In this document: positions 36,126 through 44,683 of the stretch, in pieces
Position numbering within the stretch: the stretch's first letter is position 1
How the letters are laid out: the number at the start of each line of letters is the position of its first letter
From: Paractinoplanes toevensis
GTDB taxonomy: Bacteria; Actinomycetota; Actinomycetes; Mycobacteriales; Micromonosporaceae
DNA length: 64,000 bases
Direction of reading: 5' to 3'
Assembly: GCF_018332695.1 (NCBI RefSeq)
Contig: NZ_BOQN01000083.1
Coordinates: forward strand, 58,090-122,089
The notes under the pieces: model-generated
What the model saw: only the letters and a program-made list of their open reading frames with translations
Databases searched by the model: none
Told to the model about the DNA's origin: nothing
Made by a program: the position numbers and the translations under genes

Positions 36126-37418
36126 GGACGTAGTCAGGTGGTGCCCCGGGGGCGCGACCCGCGGTTCGGTCCGGAGGCCGACGACGCGGGTTGCACGATC
36201 CTGCACGTCGACATGGATGCGTTCTTCGCGTCGGTGGCCGTCCGCTCGCACCCCGAGCTGCGCGGCAAACCGGTCGTCGTGGGCGGGGTCGGGCCGCGCG
36301 GCGTGGTCAGCTCGGCCAGCTATGAGGCCCGCCGGTTCGGGGTGCGCAGCGCGATGCCCACCGCCCGGGCCCGGGCGCTGTGCCCGCAGGCGATCTTCCT
36401 GCCGGTCGAGGGCCCGGCCATCGCGGCCGCCTCCGAGGCGGTGATGGCGATCTTCCGCGACGTGACGCCGCTGGTCGAGCCGCTCTCGTCCGACGAGGCC
36501 TTCCTCGACGTCGCGGGCGCGCAGCGGCTGCTCGGGCGGCCCGCCGAGATCGCCCGCCAGATCCGCGCGCGGATGTTCGCCGAGCAGCAGCTCACCTGCT
36601 CGGTGGGGGTCGCGCCGACCAAGTTCGTGGCCAAGCTCGGTTCCACCCGGGCCAAGCCCGACGGCATGCTGGTGGTGCCGGCCGGCCTGGTGCTCGACTT
36701 CCTGCACCCGCTGCCGGTCGACGCGCTCTGGGGCGTGGGGGAGCGGGCCGCCGAGACGCTGCGCCGGCTCGGCCTGACCACCGTGGGCGAGCTGGCCCAG
36801 GCACCGATGGGCATGTTGCGCCGGGCCGTCGGCGAGGCCGCCGCCGCCCACCTGCACGAGCTGTCCTGGGGGCGCGACCCGCGCCGGGTCACCCCGGAGC
36901 ACGTGGAGAAATCGATCGGCGCCGAGATGACCTTCGACGTCGACGTGGCCGACCCGCAGGTGATCCGGCGCAGCCTGCTCGCCCTCGCCGAGAAGGTGGG
37001 TGCGCGGGTGCGGGCGGCCGGTCAGGTGGGCCGCACCGTGTCGATCAAGGTGCGGCTGGCCGACTTCCGGACGGTCAACCGATCCCGCACGGTGCCGACG
37101 AGCACCGATGTGGCACGTGAGATCTTCGAGATCTCCTGGGGATTGTTCGAAGCGCTCGGCGCGAGTGATCACATCCGGCTGATCGGCGTCCGGGTCGAGG
37201 GCCTGTCCGCCGCGGCCACCACATCGCGGCAGCTCAGCCTCGGTGAACCGGAGCGCGGTTGGCGCGAGGCGGAGGCCGCGGCCGACGCCGTGGCGGCCCG
37301 GTTCGGCGGCGCAAGAGTCGGTCCAGCCAGTCTTTTGGGACGAACCGATCTTCGCCGGGCCGAAAATCACCCGCAGCGGACGGTCGTCCCGCTTTCCGAG
37401 CCGCCCACCCCCTCGTAG
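36123..37418 (+). CDS. dinB: DNA polymerase IV
   Basis: A 431-residue Y-family translesion polymerase. Unlike ImuB, it keeps the catalytic residues: H-V-D30-M-D32-A-F-F and S-S-D-E-A-F-L-D. The thumb HhH region (L-W-G-V-G-E-R-A-A-E-T-L) and little-finger domain follow. Near the C-terminus R-Q-L-S-L-G is a standard beta-clamp binding motif. I choose GTG 36123 with a leaderless -10. A TTG at 36093 would add ten residues. Placement near the dcw region beside a DUF3040 gene is common in actinobacteria. Confidence 0.95.
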   Translation: MGRSQVVPRGRDPRFGPEADDAGCTILHVDMDAFFASVAVRSHPELRGKPVVVGGVGPRGVVSSASYEARRFGVRSAMPTARARALCPQAIFLPVEGPAIAAASEAVMAIFRDVTPLVEPLSSDEAFLDVAGAQRLLGRPAEIARQIRARMFAEQQLTCSVGVAPTKFVAKLGSTRAKPDGMLVVPAGLVLDFLHPLPVDALWGVGERAAETLRRLGLTTVGELAQAPMGMLRRAVGEAAAAHLHELSWGRDPRRVTPEHVEKSIGAEMTFDVDVADPQVIRRSLLALAEKVGARVRAAGQVGRTVSIKVRLADFRTVNRSRTVPTSTDVAREIFEISWGLFEALGASDHIRLIGVRVEGLSAAATTSRQLSLGEPERGWREAEAAADAVAARFGGARVGPASLLGRTDLRRAENHPQRTVVPLSEPPTPS

Positions 37419-37530
37419 ACTTGCTCGGTAAGGCAGCCGACGGCTGTCCCGCGCCACCTACCTGTTTCACCCCGGCCCCGCCCTTGGGACCGGCTGAGTT
37501 TCATCAACGATGCGCCCGGGGAGGAATGCC

Positions 37531-37917
37531 GTGCCGCTCTCGGAGCACGAGCAGCGGCTGTTCGATCAGATCGAGCGGTCGCTTGCCGAGGACCCCAAGT
37601 TCGCCTCGGCTGTGCGGGCCAACGACCCGCGTTTCCACGCACGACGCCGGATCCTCGTCGCCGCCTTCATGATCATCATTGGTCTCGCCCTTCTCGTCTT
37701 CGGCACCGCGAGCAGCAACGCCTTGCTCGCCGTCGGCGGTTTCGTGGTGATGCTGGGCTCGGCCGCCTTCGCGATGCAGTCCCGTCGCAAGGTCAACGCC
37801 CCCGACCTGCACGCGGTCGGCGGCACGGCCACACGCCGCACGCGGCAGACCCGCAAGGCAGGATTCATCGATCGGCTCGAAGACCGGTGGCGTCAGCGCC
37901 CGGAGGGGCACCGCTGA
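37531..37917 (+). CDS. DUF3040 membrane protein
   Basis: A 128-residue DUF3040 protein. It has the conserved opening P-L-S-E-H-E-Q-R-L-F-D-Q-I-E and a cytoplasmic stretch, then two membrane helices (about 41-60 and 64-82) and a basic tail. The function is unknown. The family is typically found beside dinB and the dcw cluster in actinobacteria. A GGGGAGG site 6 bases before the GTG at 37531 selects this start over the ATG at 37510. Confidence 0.9.
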   Translation: MPLSEHEQRLFDQIERSLAEDPKFASAVRANDPRFHARRRILVAAFMIIIGLALLVFGTASSNALLAVGGFVVMLGSAAFAMQSRRKVNAPDLHAVGGTATRRTRQTRKAGFIDRLEDRWRQRPEGHR

Positions 37918-38478
37918 CACCGGCGCGCTCGACGACCTGAGCGCGCAAACTGAACAACGCTGGCGCCCTCCGGGGCGCCCGCGACCGGCAGATGGCGGCC
38001 TCCGGCCGCCATCGCCGTTTCTCGATGCGCCGTGCGCTCAGTGCGCCGGCGCTTTTCCGCACCCACCGCCAGCCCAGAGCCACCGCCGACCCGGACCCGG
38101 TCGCCGAGCCATCCTTCGGGCCGGTGCCAGTCCGGCCCAAAGCCGGCGCCGACCTGGGCCCGGTCGCGGAGCCTTCGTTCGGGCTGGTGCCGACCTGGCA
38201 CTAGCCCGACCCGGAGCGAGCGCCGGCCCGGATCGGTCGCGGAGCCTTCTCCCAGGCTGGTGCCGACCCGGCTCCAGCCGCCCGGAGCGGGCCTCAATTC
38301 GGACGCGGCGTCAAACCGGACCAGACGCGGTGTATGCGGACGGGCCGCTGGCCGCCGTCCTGCTGGCGGCAATCCGTGGCCGGTGCCGACTCGGCGCCGG
38401 CGCCGGCCCAGGCCGAGCGTCGATCCGGACCCCGCGTCGATCCGGAAGCCAGACCGTCGGTTTCGGTGTCAACCGGTC
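37918..38478. repeat. 561-bp gene-free region with degenerate GC-rich repeats
   Basis: No convincing gene is present. A segment beginning CGGTCGCSGAGCC recurs at 38098, 38161 and 38234, each time followed by a similar G-G-C-Y-G-G-T-G-C-C stretch, giving an imperfect repeat with a period of 63-73 bp (38098-38275). Open frames through it are Pro/Arg/Ser-rich and have no domain. The repeat may be an expanded spacer with little function. Confidence 0.6.
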
Positions 38479-38784
38479 TCAGAGCGCGGGCCACGCGTGC
38501 AGAACCTCGCCGTGGCGGATGCCGCCGGACTCGGCGATGTGGGCGAGCCAGGCCGCGCACTCCGGGATCGTGGCGATCTGGGCGGCGGACTCCTCGGCCT
38601 CGGCGCGGCTGCGCCAGATCAGCACGTCGACCCAGGTGCCGTCGTCCTCGCGGGTCAGATAGGCCGCCAGGCAGGCCGGGAATCGTTCGCGCAGCGCGGC
38701 CAGCATCGCCGGCCGGTCGGCGACCAGTTTTTCTTCGGCGCCGTCGCGCACGGTGAAACGGGCGAACTCCACGATTGTCGTCAC
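38479..38784 (-). CDS. ABM-fold monooxygenase-like protein
   Basis: A 101-residue protein of the antibiotic biosynthesis monooxygenase (dimeric alpha/beta-barrel) superfamily. It opens with I-V-E-F-A-R-F-T-V-R, has a helix with A-M-L-A-A-L-R-E-R-F, and contains the family's D-V-L-I-W-R-S-R-A-E-A strand-helix. Members degrade haem or oxidise quinoid compounds, and this one cannot be assigned. It is divergent from the DUF402 gene with 48 bp between them. GTG start. Confidence 0.8.
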   Translation of the reverse strand: MTTIVEFARFTVRDGAEEKLVADRPAMLAALRERFPACLAAYLTREDDGTWVDVLIWRSRAEAEESAAQIATIPECAAWLAHIAESGGIRHGEVLHAWPAL

Positions 38785-38832
38785 GCGGGGGAGACTAGAC
38801 GCCGCCTACGACAAATTTCGGGGGGTCGAGCG

Positions 38833-39336
38833 TTGATCGAGGTGCGCTATACGAAGTGGGGCGGCAAACGGCACTGGCGGTTCGCGGCCGAGCCGCTGGG
38901 CAGCGACGAGTTCGGCTGGTGGTACGGCTGCCCGGCCGGCACGTCGATGCGCCGCGGCTTCGAGGAACCGGTCGTCGTGGACTACGACTTCATCGTGCTG
39001 GTGCCCGAGCGAGGCCGGTGGGTCGCCTCCTGGAACGGCCCGGCGCACCGGCACGTCGCCGTCTACGTGGATGTGACCGACGACCCGGTCCGCGCGAACG
39101 GTCTGGTCGAAGCGGTCGACCTCGACCTCGACGTGATCCGCCTGCGCGACGGCAGCGTCGAACTGCTGGACGAGGACGAGTTCGAGGAACACCAGCGGCT
39201 CTACGGCTACCCGGCCGAGGTGATCACCCAGGCCCGGCACACCGCCGACGATCTCATCGCGATGATCACGCACCGGCACGAGCCGTTCGGCGAGGTAGGC
39301 GACGCCTGGCTGACCGCCTTCACCACAGGCCGCTGA
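38833..39336 (+). CDS. DUF402 (FomD-like) domain protein
   Basis: A 167-residue DUF402 protein. The family includes FomD, a metal-dependent hydrolase of cytidylylated intermediates, and related nucleoside diphosphatases. The conserved features seen are W-N-G-P-A-H-R-H-V-A-V-Y-V-D and the acidic run V-D-L-D-L-D-V-I-R followed by D-E-D-E-F-E-E-H. The TTG at 38833 follows a GGGGGTCGAG site. A GTG at 38842 is possible. It lies alone, divergent from the ABM gene. Confidence 0.85.
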   Translation: MIEVRYTKWGGKRHWRFAAEPLGSDEFGWWYGCPAGTSMRRGFEEPVVVDYDFIVLVPERGRWVASWNGPAHRHVAVYVDVTDDPVRANGLVEAVDLDLDVIRLRDGSVELLDEDEFEEHQRLYGYPAEVITQARHTADDLIAMITHRHEPFGEVGDAWLTAFTTGR

Positions 39337-39370
39337 AGGCAGCCGACGAGCGCGAGGCTCCGGCCCCGGG

Positions 39371-39523
39371 CGGTGCTGGCGGCGGGGTGATGCAGCGCGG
39401 CGGGCGGTGCAGGCCGCGGGCGGTGCTGGCGGCGGGGTGATGCAGCGCGGCGGGCGGTGCAGGCCCGCGGGCGGTGCAGGCCGCGGGAGACGCAGGCCGC
39501 GGGAGACGCAGGCCGCGGGAGAC
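39371..39523. repeat. two families of GC-rich tandem repeats
   Basis: A 50-bp unit beginning CGGTGCTGGCGGCG occurs twice (39371-39420, 39421-39471, with one extra base in the second copy). A 16-bp unit GCAGGCCGCGGGAGAC follows in three exact copies (39476-39523). They lie between the DUF402 gene and the terminator. I see no gene here. Confidence 0.85.
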
Positions 39524-39526
39524 GTG

Positions 39527-39561
39527 GAAACGCCGCCCCGATGTAGCCGGGGCGGCGTTTC
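39527..39561. terminator. bidirectional hairpin terminator
   Basis: A perfect 14-bp stem (GAAACGCCGCCCCG / CGGGGCGGCGTTTC) with a 7-base loop lies between the convergent DUF402 and transglutaminase genes. The A/T ends of the stem give a short U-run in either direction. Confidence 0.85.
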
Positions 39562-39602
39562 CGCGTCCTGTCGTGGGTCGGTGCAGCCCTGATCCGGGTG
39601 CG

Positions 39603-42050
39603 TCAGCGGCGGCCTGGGAGCAGGCGTAGTGGGCTGAAGCGGGACAGGACGTCGCGCAGGCGGCCGGAGACCGTGACCGTGCGGGTCGAGGCCTCGGCCA
39701 GGGCCAGTCGCCAGCGCAGCAGCACCGACGGTGGCATCAGGACGGCCATTACCCGCGTGCGGCGGTTCGCCGAGCGGGACAGGCCCTTGCGGACGTTGCC
39801 CAGCGCCGCCGTCAGCTCGCCGCCCTGCAGCGGCTGACGGGCGTAGCGGGCCCGCTCCTCCGCCGTGCCGAGCAGGGTCGCTGCGGCGGCCGGGCCCTCG
39901 AGCAGGACCGCGTCCTGGACCAGTCGTTGTGCGGTGACGCGGGGCGTCTCGGTCGGGTCGACCGGGATCCGGAAGTCGATCATGGTGTCGAGGAGTTCTT
40001 CCCAAGCGGCGTGGGCGTCCTCGCGGGCGCGTGCTGCCTCGGGGGTGACCTCGACGGCGAGATCGACACCGGGCCCGCCCGACGCCGACAGCACCTTCGG
40101 TGCCTTGGGCACCGTCGCGGCGTGCCGGTGTCTCCGCAGCAGGACCCTGCGCAGCGCCGGGATCAGCAGCAGCGCGATCAGCAGGGCCACGATGCCGAAG
40201 ATCCAGAGGGTGGTCGACGACGTGGTGTCGGCGGCGGTGTTGAAGCCGCCGTTGCCGGCCGGGTTGTTGCCACCCCGGTCAGCCTCGTCGGGGCCGGCCG
40301 CGGCGGCCGACGGGTTGGTGCCGGGCGCCGCCGCGGACGTCGACGACGAGGCCGTCGGGACCGGGGCGTCGGTGTCGGGTGCGTAGTCGGAGCGGGCCGC
40401 GCCGAGCACGTTCGCCGCCGGGGTGGCGTCGAACGGGATCCAGCCGAAGCCCTGGAAGTAGACCTCGGTCCAGGCGTGCGCGTTGCGGTTGGTGATCGAC
40501 CAGGCGCCGTTGTCGGGGGTGCCGCGAGTGAAGCCGAACGCGACCCGGGCCGGGATCCCGGCCACCCGGGCCATCCAGGCGAGCGCCGCGGCGTACTGCT
40601 GGCAGTAGCCCACCTTGGTGCGCAGGAACGCCGCGATGTCCGAGCTGTTGCCGGCCGACTGGGTGGACAGGCTGTAGCTGAACCCGTTGTCCTTGGAGAA
40701 GTAGTCGTACAGCGCCCGCATCTTGTCGTACTCGGTGGTCTTGCCCTTGATCTTGTCGGCGACCAGGGCTTCCACCTCGGCGTCGCGCGGGGTGTTCGTG
40801 TACTGCGTGCGCAGCGGGTTGTCCCGGCCGAGCGGGTCGGCGCTGCGCAGCTCGGTGGGGGTGTAACTGGCCCGCACGTAGTCGAACGTGTACTTCTTGC
40901 CCTTGGTCGTCTGCCGGTTGGAGAAGATGACCTGCTGGTTGGGGTCGAAGGACCAGCCGCCGCCGATGTCGCTGATCTGCACGGTGTTCGAGTAGATCGG
41001 CATCATGTTCTGCCGCAGCGCGTCGGTGACCTCGATCTGGGCGTGGTACTGCTGGAAGTCGCCACCGGCGGTGCCGCCGCGAGGGTCGGGCAGACCCCGG
41101 TTGACCGAGTTGCCGACCGGTGTGCGGTTGCCGAAGCCCAGGTTGGTCAGCTGGTCGGCGACGCCGAAGCGCAGGTAGAACGGGTTTTTCTCGGTGGTGT
41201 TCAGCTTGATCAGCTGGGTGGTCTCGCTCTGCTGAAGCTGGCCGCTGAGCGAGGCGAACAGGTTGATCCGGCCGCCGGCGCCGTTGCCGGCTCCGGCCCC
41301 GCCGATCCCGCTGCCGCTCTGGGTGATCTGGGACAGCAGGCCGCCGCTGACGGTCGGCACCAGCAGCGGCAGCACCACCGCCGCGGCCACGCCCACCACG
41401 CCGAGCCGGCGACCGGCCGCGGCCAGCGGGGACGGCTCCCAGACGTCCACGTCGCGGCCGTCGCCGGTGAAGCGGCGGCCGAACCGGCGGACCCGGTCGA
41501 CGTTGTCGGAGACCAGCAGCCACATGAAGCCGACCGCGCCGATGATGAACGGCAGGACCGGCACGCTGTCGACGTAGACGGCCACCGGCACCGAGTAGAT
41601 GGCCAGCATCGGCAGGCCGGCCAGGGCCGGGCGCCGGGCCACCACGGTGAGCAGGTCGACGGCGATCGCCACCGAGCCGACGCCGAACGTGGTGATGAAC
41701 AGCAGGCCGTCGCGGTCGGGGACGGGCACCCCGTACGACCGGGTGTCCTGCCCGGCCTGCTGGACCAGCTCGGCGAAGTGGGCGAACGTGGCCGGCTGGG
41801 GGATCAGGATCTCGTGGCCGCTGGGGAACATCCAGGTCAGCGTCAGCAGCAGCACCATGACTTCGGTGACCGCCTGAGCCCACACCGGGAACCGCAGGGT
41901 GCGAGCCAGCAGCACCGCCCCGGCGATCAGGCCGACGGTGAGGATGCAGCGCAGCAGCCAGGTCCAGGTATCGAAGATGGACGAGATCGGCGCGGCCGCG
42001 AGCAGCGTGGCCCCGGCCGCGATGACGCCGAGTCGCCTGCGCCCGGTCAT
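39603..42050 (-). CDS. membrane transglutaminase-like protein
   Basis: An 815-residue protein with about seven N-terminal membrane helices (residues about 10-215), a large outside loop, a transglutaminase-core domain, and one more helix near residue 640 before a cytoplasmic tail. The papain-like triad is visible: Cys483 in V-G-Y-C-Q-Q-Y, His525 in N-A-H-A-W-T-E-V and Asp541 in I-P-F-D-A-T-P. It is the third gene of the moxR-DUF58-TGase set, which is widespread in actinobacteria but of unknown function, possibly cell-envelope protein maturation. The ATG at 42050 overlaps the DUF58 stop by 4 nt. Confidence 0.9.
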   Translation of the reverse strand: MTGRRRLGVIAAGATLLAAAPISSIFDTWTWLLRCILTVGLIAGAVLLARTLRFPVWAQAVTEVMVLLLTLTWMFPSGHEILIPQPATFAHFAELVQQAGQDTRSYGVPVPDRDGLLFITTFGVGSVAIAVDLLTVVARRPALAGLPMLAIYSVPVAVYVDSVPVLPFIIGAVGFMWLLVSDNVDRVRRFGRRFTGDGRDVDVWEPSPLAAAGRRLGVVGVAAAVVLPLLVPTVSGGLLSQITQSGSGIGGAGAGNGAGGRINLFASLSGQLQQSETTQLIKLNTTEKNPFYLRFGVADQLTNLGFGNRTPVGNSVNRGLPDPRGGTAGGDFQQYHAQIEVTDALRQNMMPIYSNTVQISDIGGGWSFDPNQQVIFSNRQTTKGKKYTFDYVRASYTPTELRSADPLGRDNPLRTQYTNTPRDAEVEALVADKIKGKTTEYDKMRALYDYFSKDNGFSYSLSTQSAGNSSDIAAFLRTKVGYCQQYAAALAWMARVAGIPARVAFGFTRGTPDNGAWSITNRNAHAWTEVYFQGFGWIPFDATPAANVLGAARSDYAPDTDAPVPTASSSTSAAAPGTNPSAAAAGPDEADRGGNNPAGNGGFNTAADTTSSTTLWIFGIVALLIALLLIPALRRVLLRRHRHAATVPKAPKVLSASGGPGVDLAVEVTPEAARAREDAHAAWEELLDTMIDFRIPVDPTETPRVTAQRLVQDAVLLEGPAAAATLLGTAEERARYARQPLQGGELTAALGNVRKGLSRSANRRTRVMAVLMPPSVLLRWRLALAEASTRTVTVSGRLRDVLSRFSPLRLLPGRR

Positions 42051-43345
42051 CGGATCACCCCGCCGACCGTCTCGGCCATCGCGGCCCGCCAGGCGAAGCC
42101 GCTGGAGCCGCGCGCCGCGGCCGGCCACAGGTTGGGCAGCGTCGCGCCGTGCACGACCGGCACCGACCGCCAGCCGGAGTGCACCAGGGCGAGCGCCGCG
42201 GCGGCGTGTTCCCGGTCGGCCTCCGTCCGTTCGCCGGCCGTCATCGACACCCAGGTGGAGCTGTCGATGGCGAAGCCGATGCAGGTCGCGCCGTTGCCGC
42301 GCAGCCCGGCCAGCAACTCGGCCTCGGCCACGGTGAGCGAGCCGAAGATGCCGATCACGAGACCGCCGTCGGAGCGTCGGCGCACCTGCTCGACCAGGAC
42401 GGAGATGTCGCCGTTCTGGGCGAGTTTCGCGTCGGCGAGGGTGTCCAGGATGACGCCCTCACCGGCCACCTCGGCGGCGTCGATGTCGACGCCCGAGCCG
42501 GTGACCAGGCGCAGCTTGTAACCGGCGTGGCGCAGGTGCATGGCGATGCTGGCGGTGGCCGACACCGCCCACTCGAAGCTGGCCGTCGGGCCCTCGCCCC
42601 GATGGGCGTAGACCCGGGTGTCCAGCACCACGGTGGCCCGGCTCTCCCAGGGCTGTTCCTCGCGGCGCACCATCAGCTCGCCGGTGCGGGCGGTGGACCG
42701 CCAGTGCACCCGGCGCAGGTCGTCGCCGCGACGGTATTCGCGGGTCGCGGCGTCGTCCTCGCCGTGCACCGCGACGGAGCGGGCCCGGCTGTCGCCGGTG
42801 CCGGCGTACTCCCCGGCGAGGCGCACCGTGGGCAGCGCGATCACCTGCGGGATGACGGTGAGCCGGTCGACGCTCGGGAAGGAGCGGGTCAGCTCGCACA
42901 GGCCGAACGGGTCGGTCAGCCGGATGACCAGCGGGCCGATCGGGTAGCGGCCGCGCACGTCGGCCCGCACCGTGTATGCCACCGAGCTGGCCTGGTGGGC
43001 GCCGAGGCGCTCCAGGACGACCCGGGGACGGCTGCCCAACGCGTACGGCAATTTGTCCTCCAGCAGGAGGGTGCCGGTGGGCAGCCGGGACATGTTCTGC
43101 AGCCGCAGGATGACCCGGGCGCTGGAGCCGACCGGGGCCCGGCCCGGCTCGAGCGACCGGGTGCAGGCCAGCTTGTAGCGGCTGCGCCCGACGTACGCGG
43201 CGGCGAGCAACGGCAGCGCCGCGAGCAGCACCGCCACCCGCAGCAGGTCGCGCTCGCCCAGGACGATCGCCGAGATGCCGGCCGCCCCCGCCGCGGCCAG
43301 GAAGGATCGGCCGCGCGTGGTGAGTCCCCGCAAGGCCTCTCGCAT
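42047..43345 (-). CDS. DUF58 domain protein
   Basis: A 432-residue protein with two N-terminal membrane helices (about 15-50), a beta-rich middle and the DUF58 signature Y-R-R-G-D-D-L-R-R-V-H-W-R-S-T-A-R (about 205-221). A vWA-like segment with a degenerate metal site follows. DUF58 proteins work with MoxR ATPases, probably as the client or metal-binding partner. The ATG at 43345 lies 2 bases after the moxR stop. Confidence 0.9.
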   Translation of the reverse strand: MREALRGLTTRGRSFLAAAGAAGISAIVLGERDLLRVAVLLAALPLLAAAYVGRSRYKLACTRSLEPGRAPVGSSARVILRLQNMSRLPTGTLLLEDKLPYALGSRPRVVLERLGAHQASSVAYTVRADVRGRYPIGPLVIRLTDPFGLCELTRSFPSVDRLTVIPQVIALPTVRLAGEYAGTGDSRARSVAVHGEDDAATREYRRGDDLRRVHWRSTARTGELMVRREEQPWESRATVVLDTRVYAHRGEGPTASFEWAVSATASIAMHLRHAGYKLRLVTGSGVDIDAAEVAGEGVILDTLADAKLAQNGDISVLVEQVRRRSDGGLVIGIFGSLTVAEAELLAGLRGNGATCIGFAIDSSTWVSMTAGERTEADREHAAAALALVHSGWRSVPVVHGATLPNLWPAAARGSSGFAWRAAMAETVGGVIR

Positions 43346-43347
43346 GA

Positions 43348-44397
<1,050 letters not shown>

Positions 44398-44683
44398 GGG
44401 CCTCCTCCAAGTCGTTCTCGCCGCGTTGCGCGGCTTCGGCGCCGCGGAAAAAAGGGCAGCGAAAGGTACGCGGGCTGTCCAGCACGCGCCCGTCCCCACA
44501 GGTTAGCCCGATCACACCAACTCGCCGAGTGCGGCCGTCGGCCGCCATTCGGCGACCGTCAACCGGACACGAATATCGGATAGGTAAAGAATCAGACATC
44601 GCTCTAGTTACATTTCCCGATCTTCGGACAGAGTCAGCCATCGACGGGCGCCACCATCGGGCGCCCGATCGAGAGGGGCTGAA
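44398..44683. promoter_or_regulatory. divergent moxR / fungalysin intergenic region
   Basis: 286 bp with no gene. It is GC-rich near moxR and AT-richer in 44560-44625, before the peptidase. For moxR a TAACCT -10 can be read on the minus strand at 44500-44505. A perfect GC palindrome GCGGCCG-T-CGGCCGC lies at 44531-44545. GAGAGGGG at 44671-44678 is the peptidase ribosome binding site. Confidence 0.4.

Noticed and set aside
38098..38275. Spaced repeats that could suggest a CRISPR array
   Set aside because: Repeat copies are imperfect, spacing is uneven (63 and 73 bp), and no cas genes are present.
39927..42521. 864-residue plus-strand open frame opposite the transglutaminase/DUF58 genes
   Set aside because: Low-complexity Gly/Arg/Val/Asp composition with no domain. 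The minus-strand genes have clear catalytic motifs.
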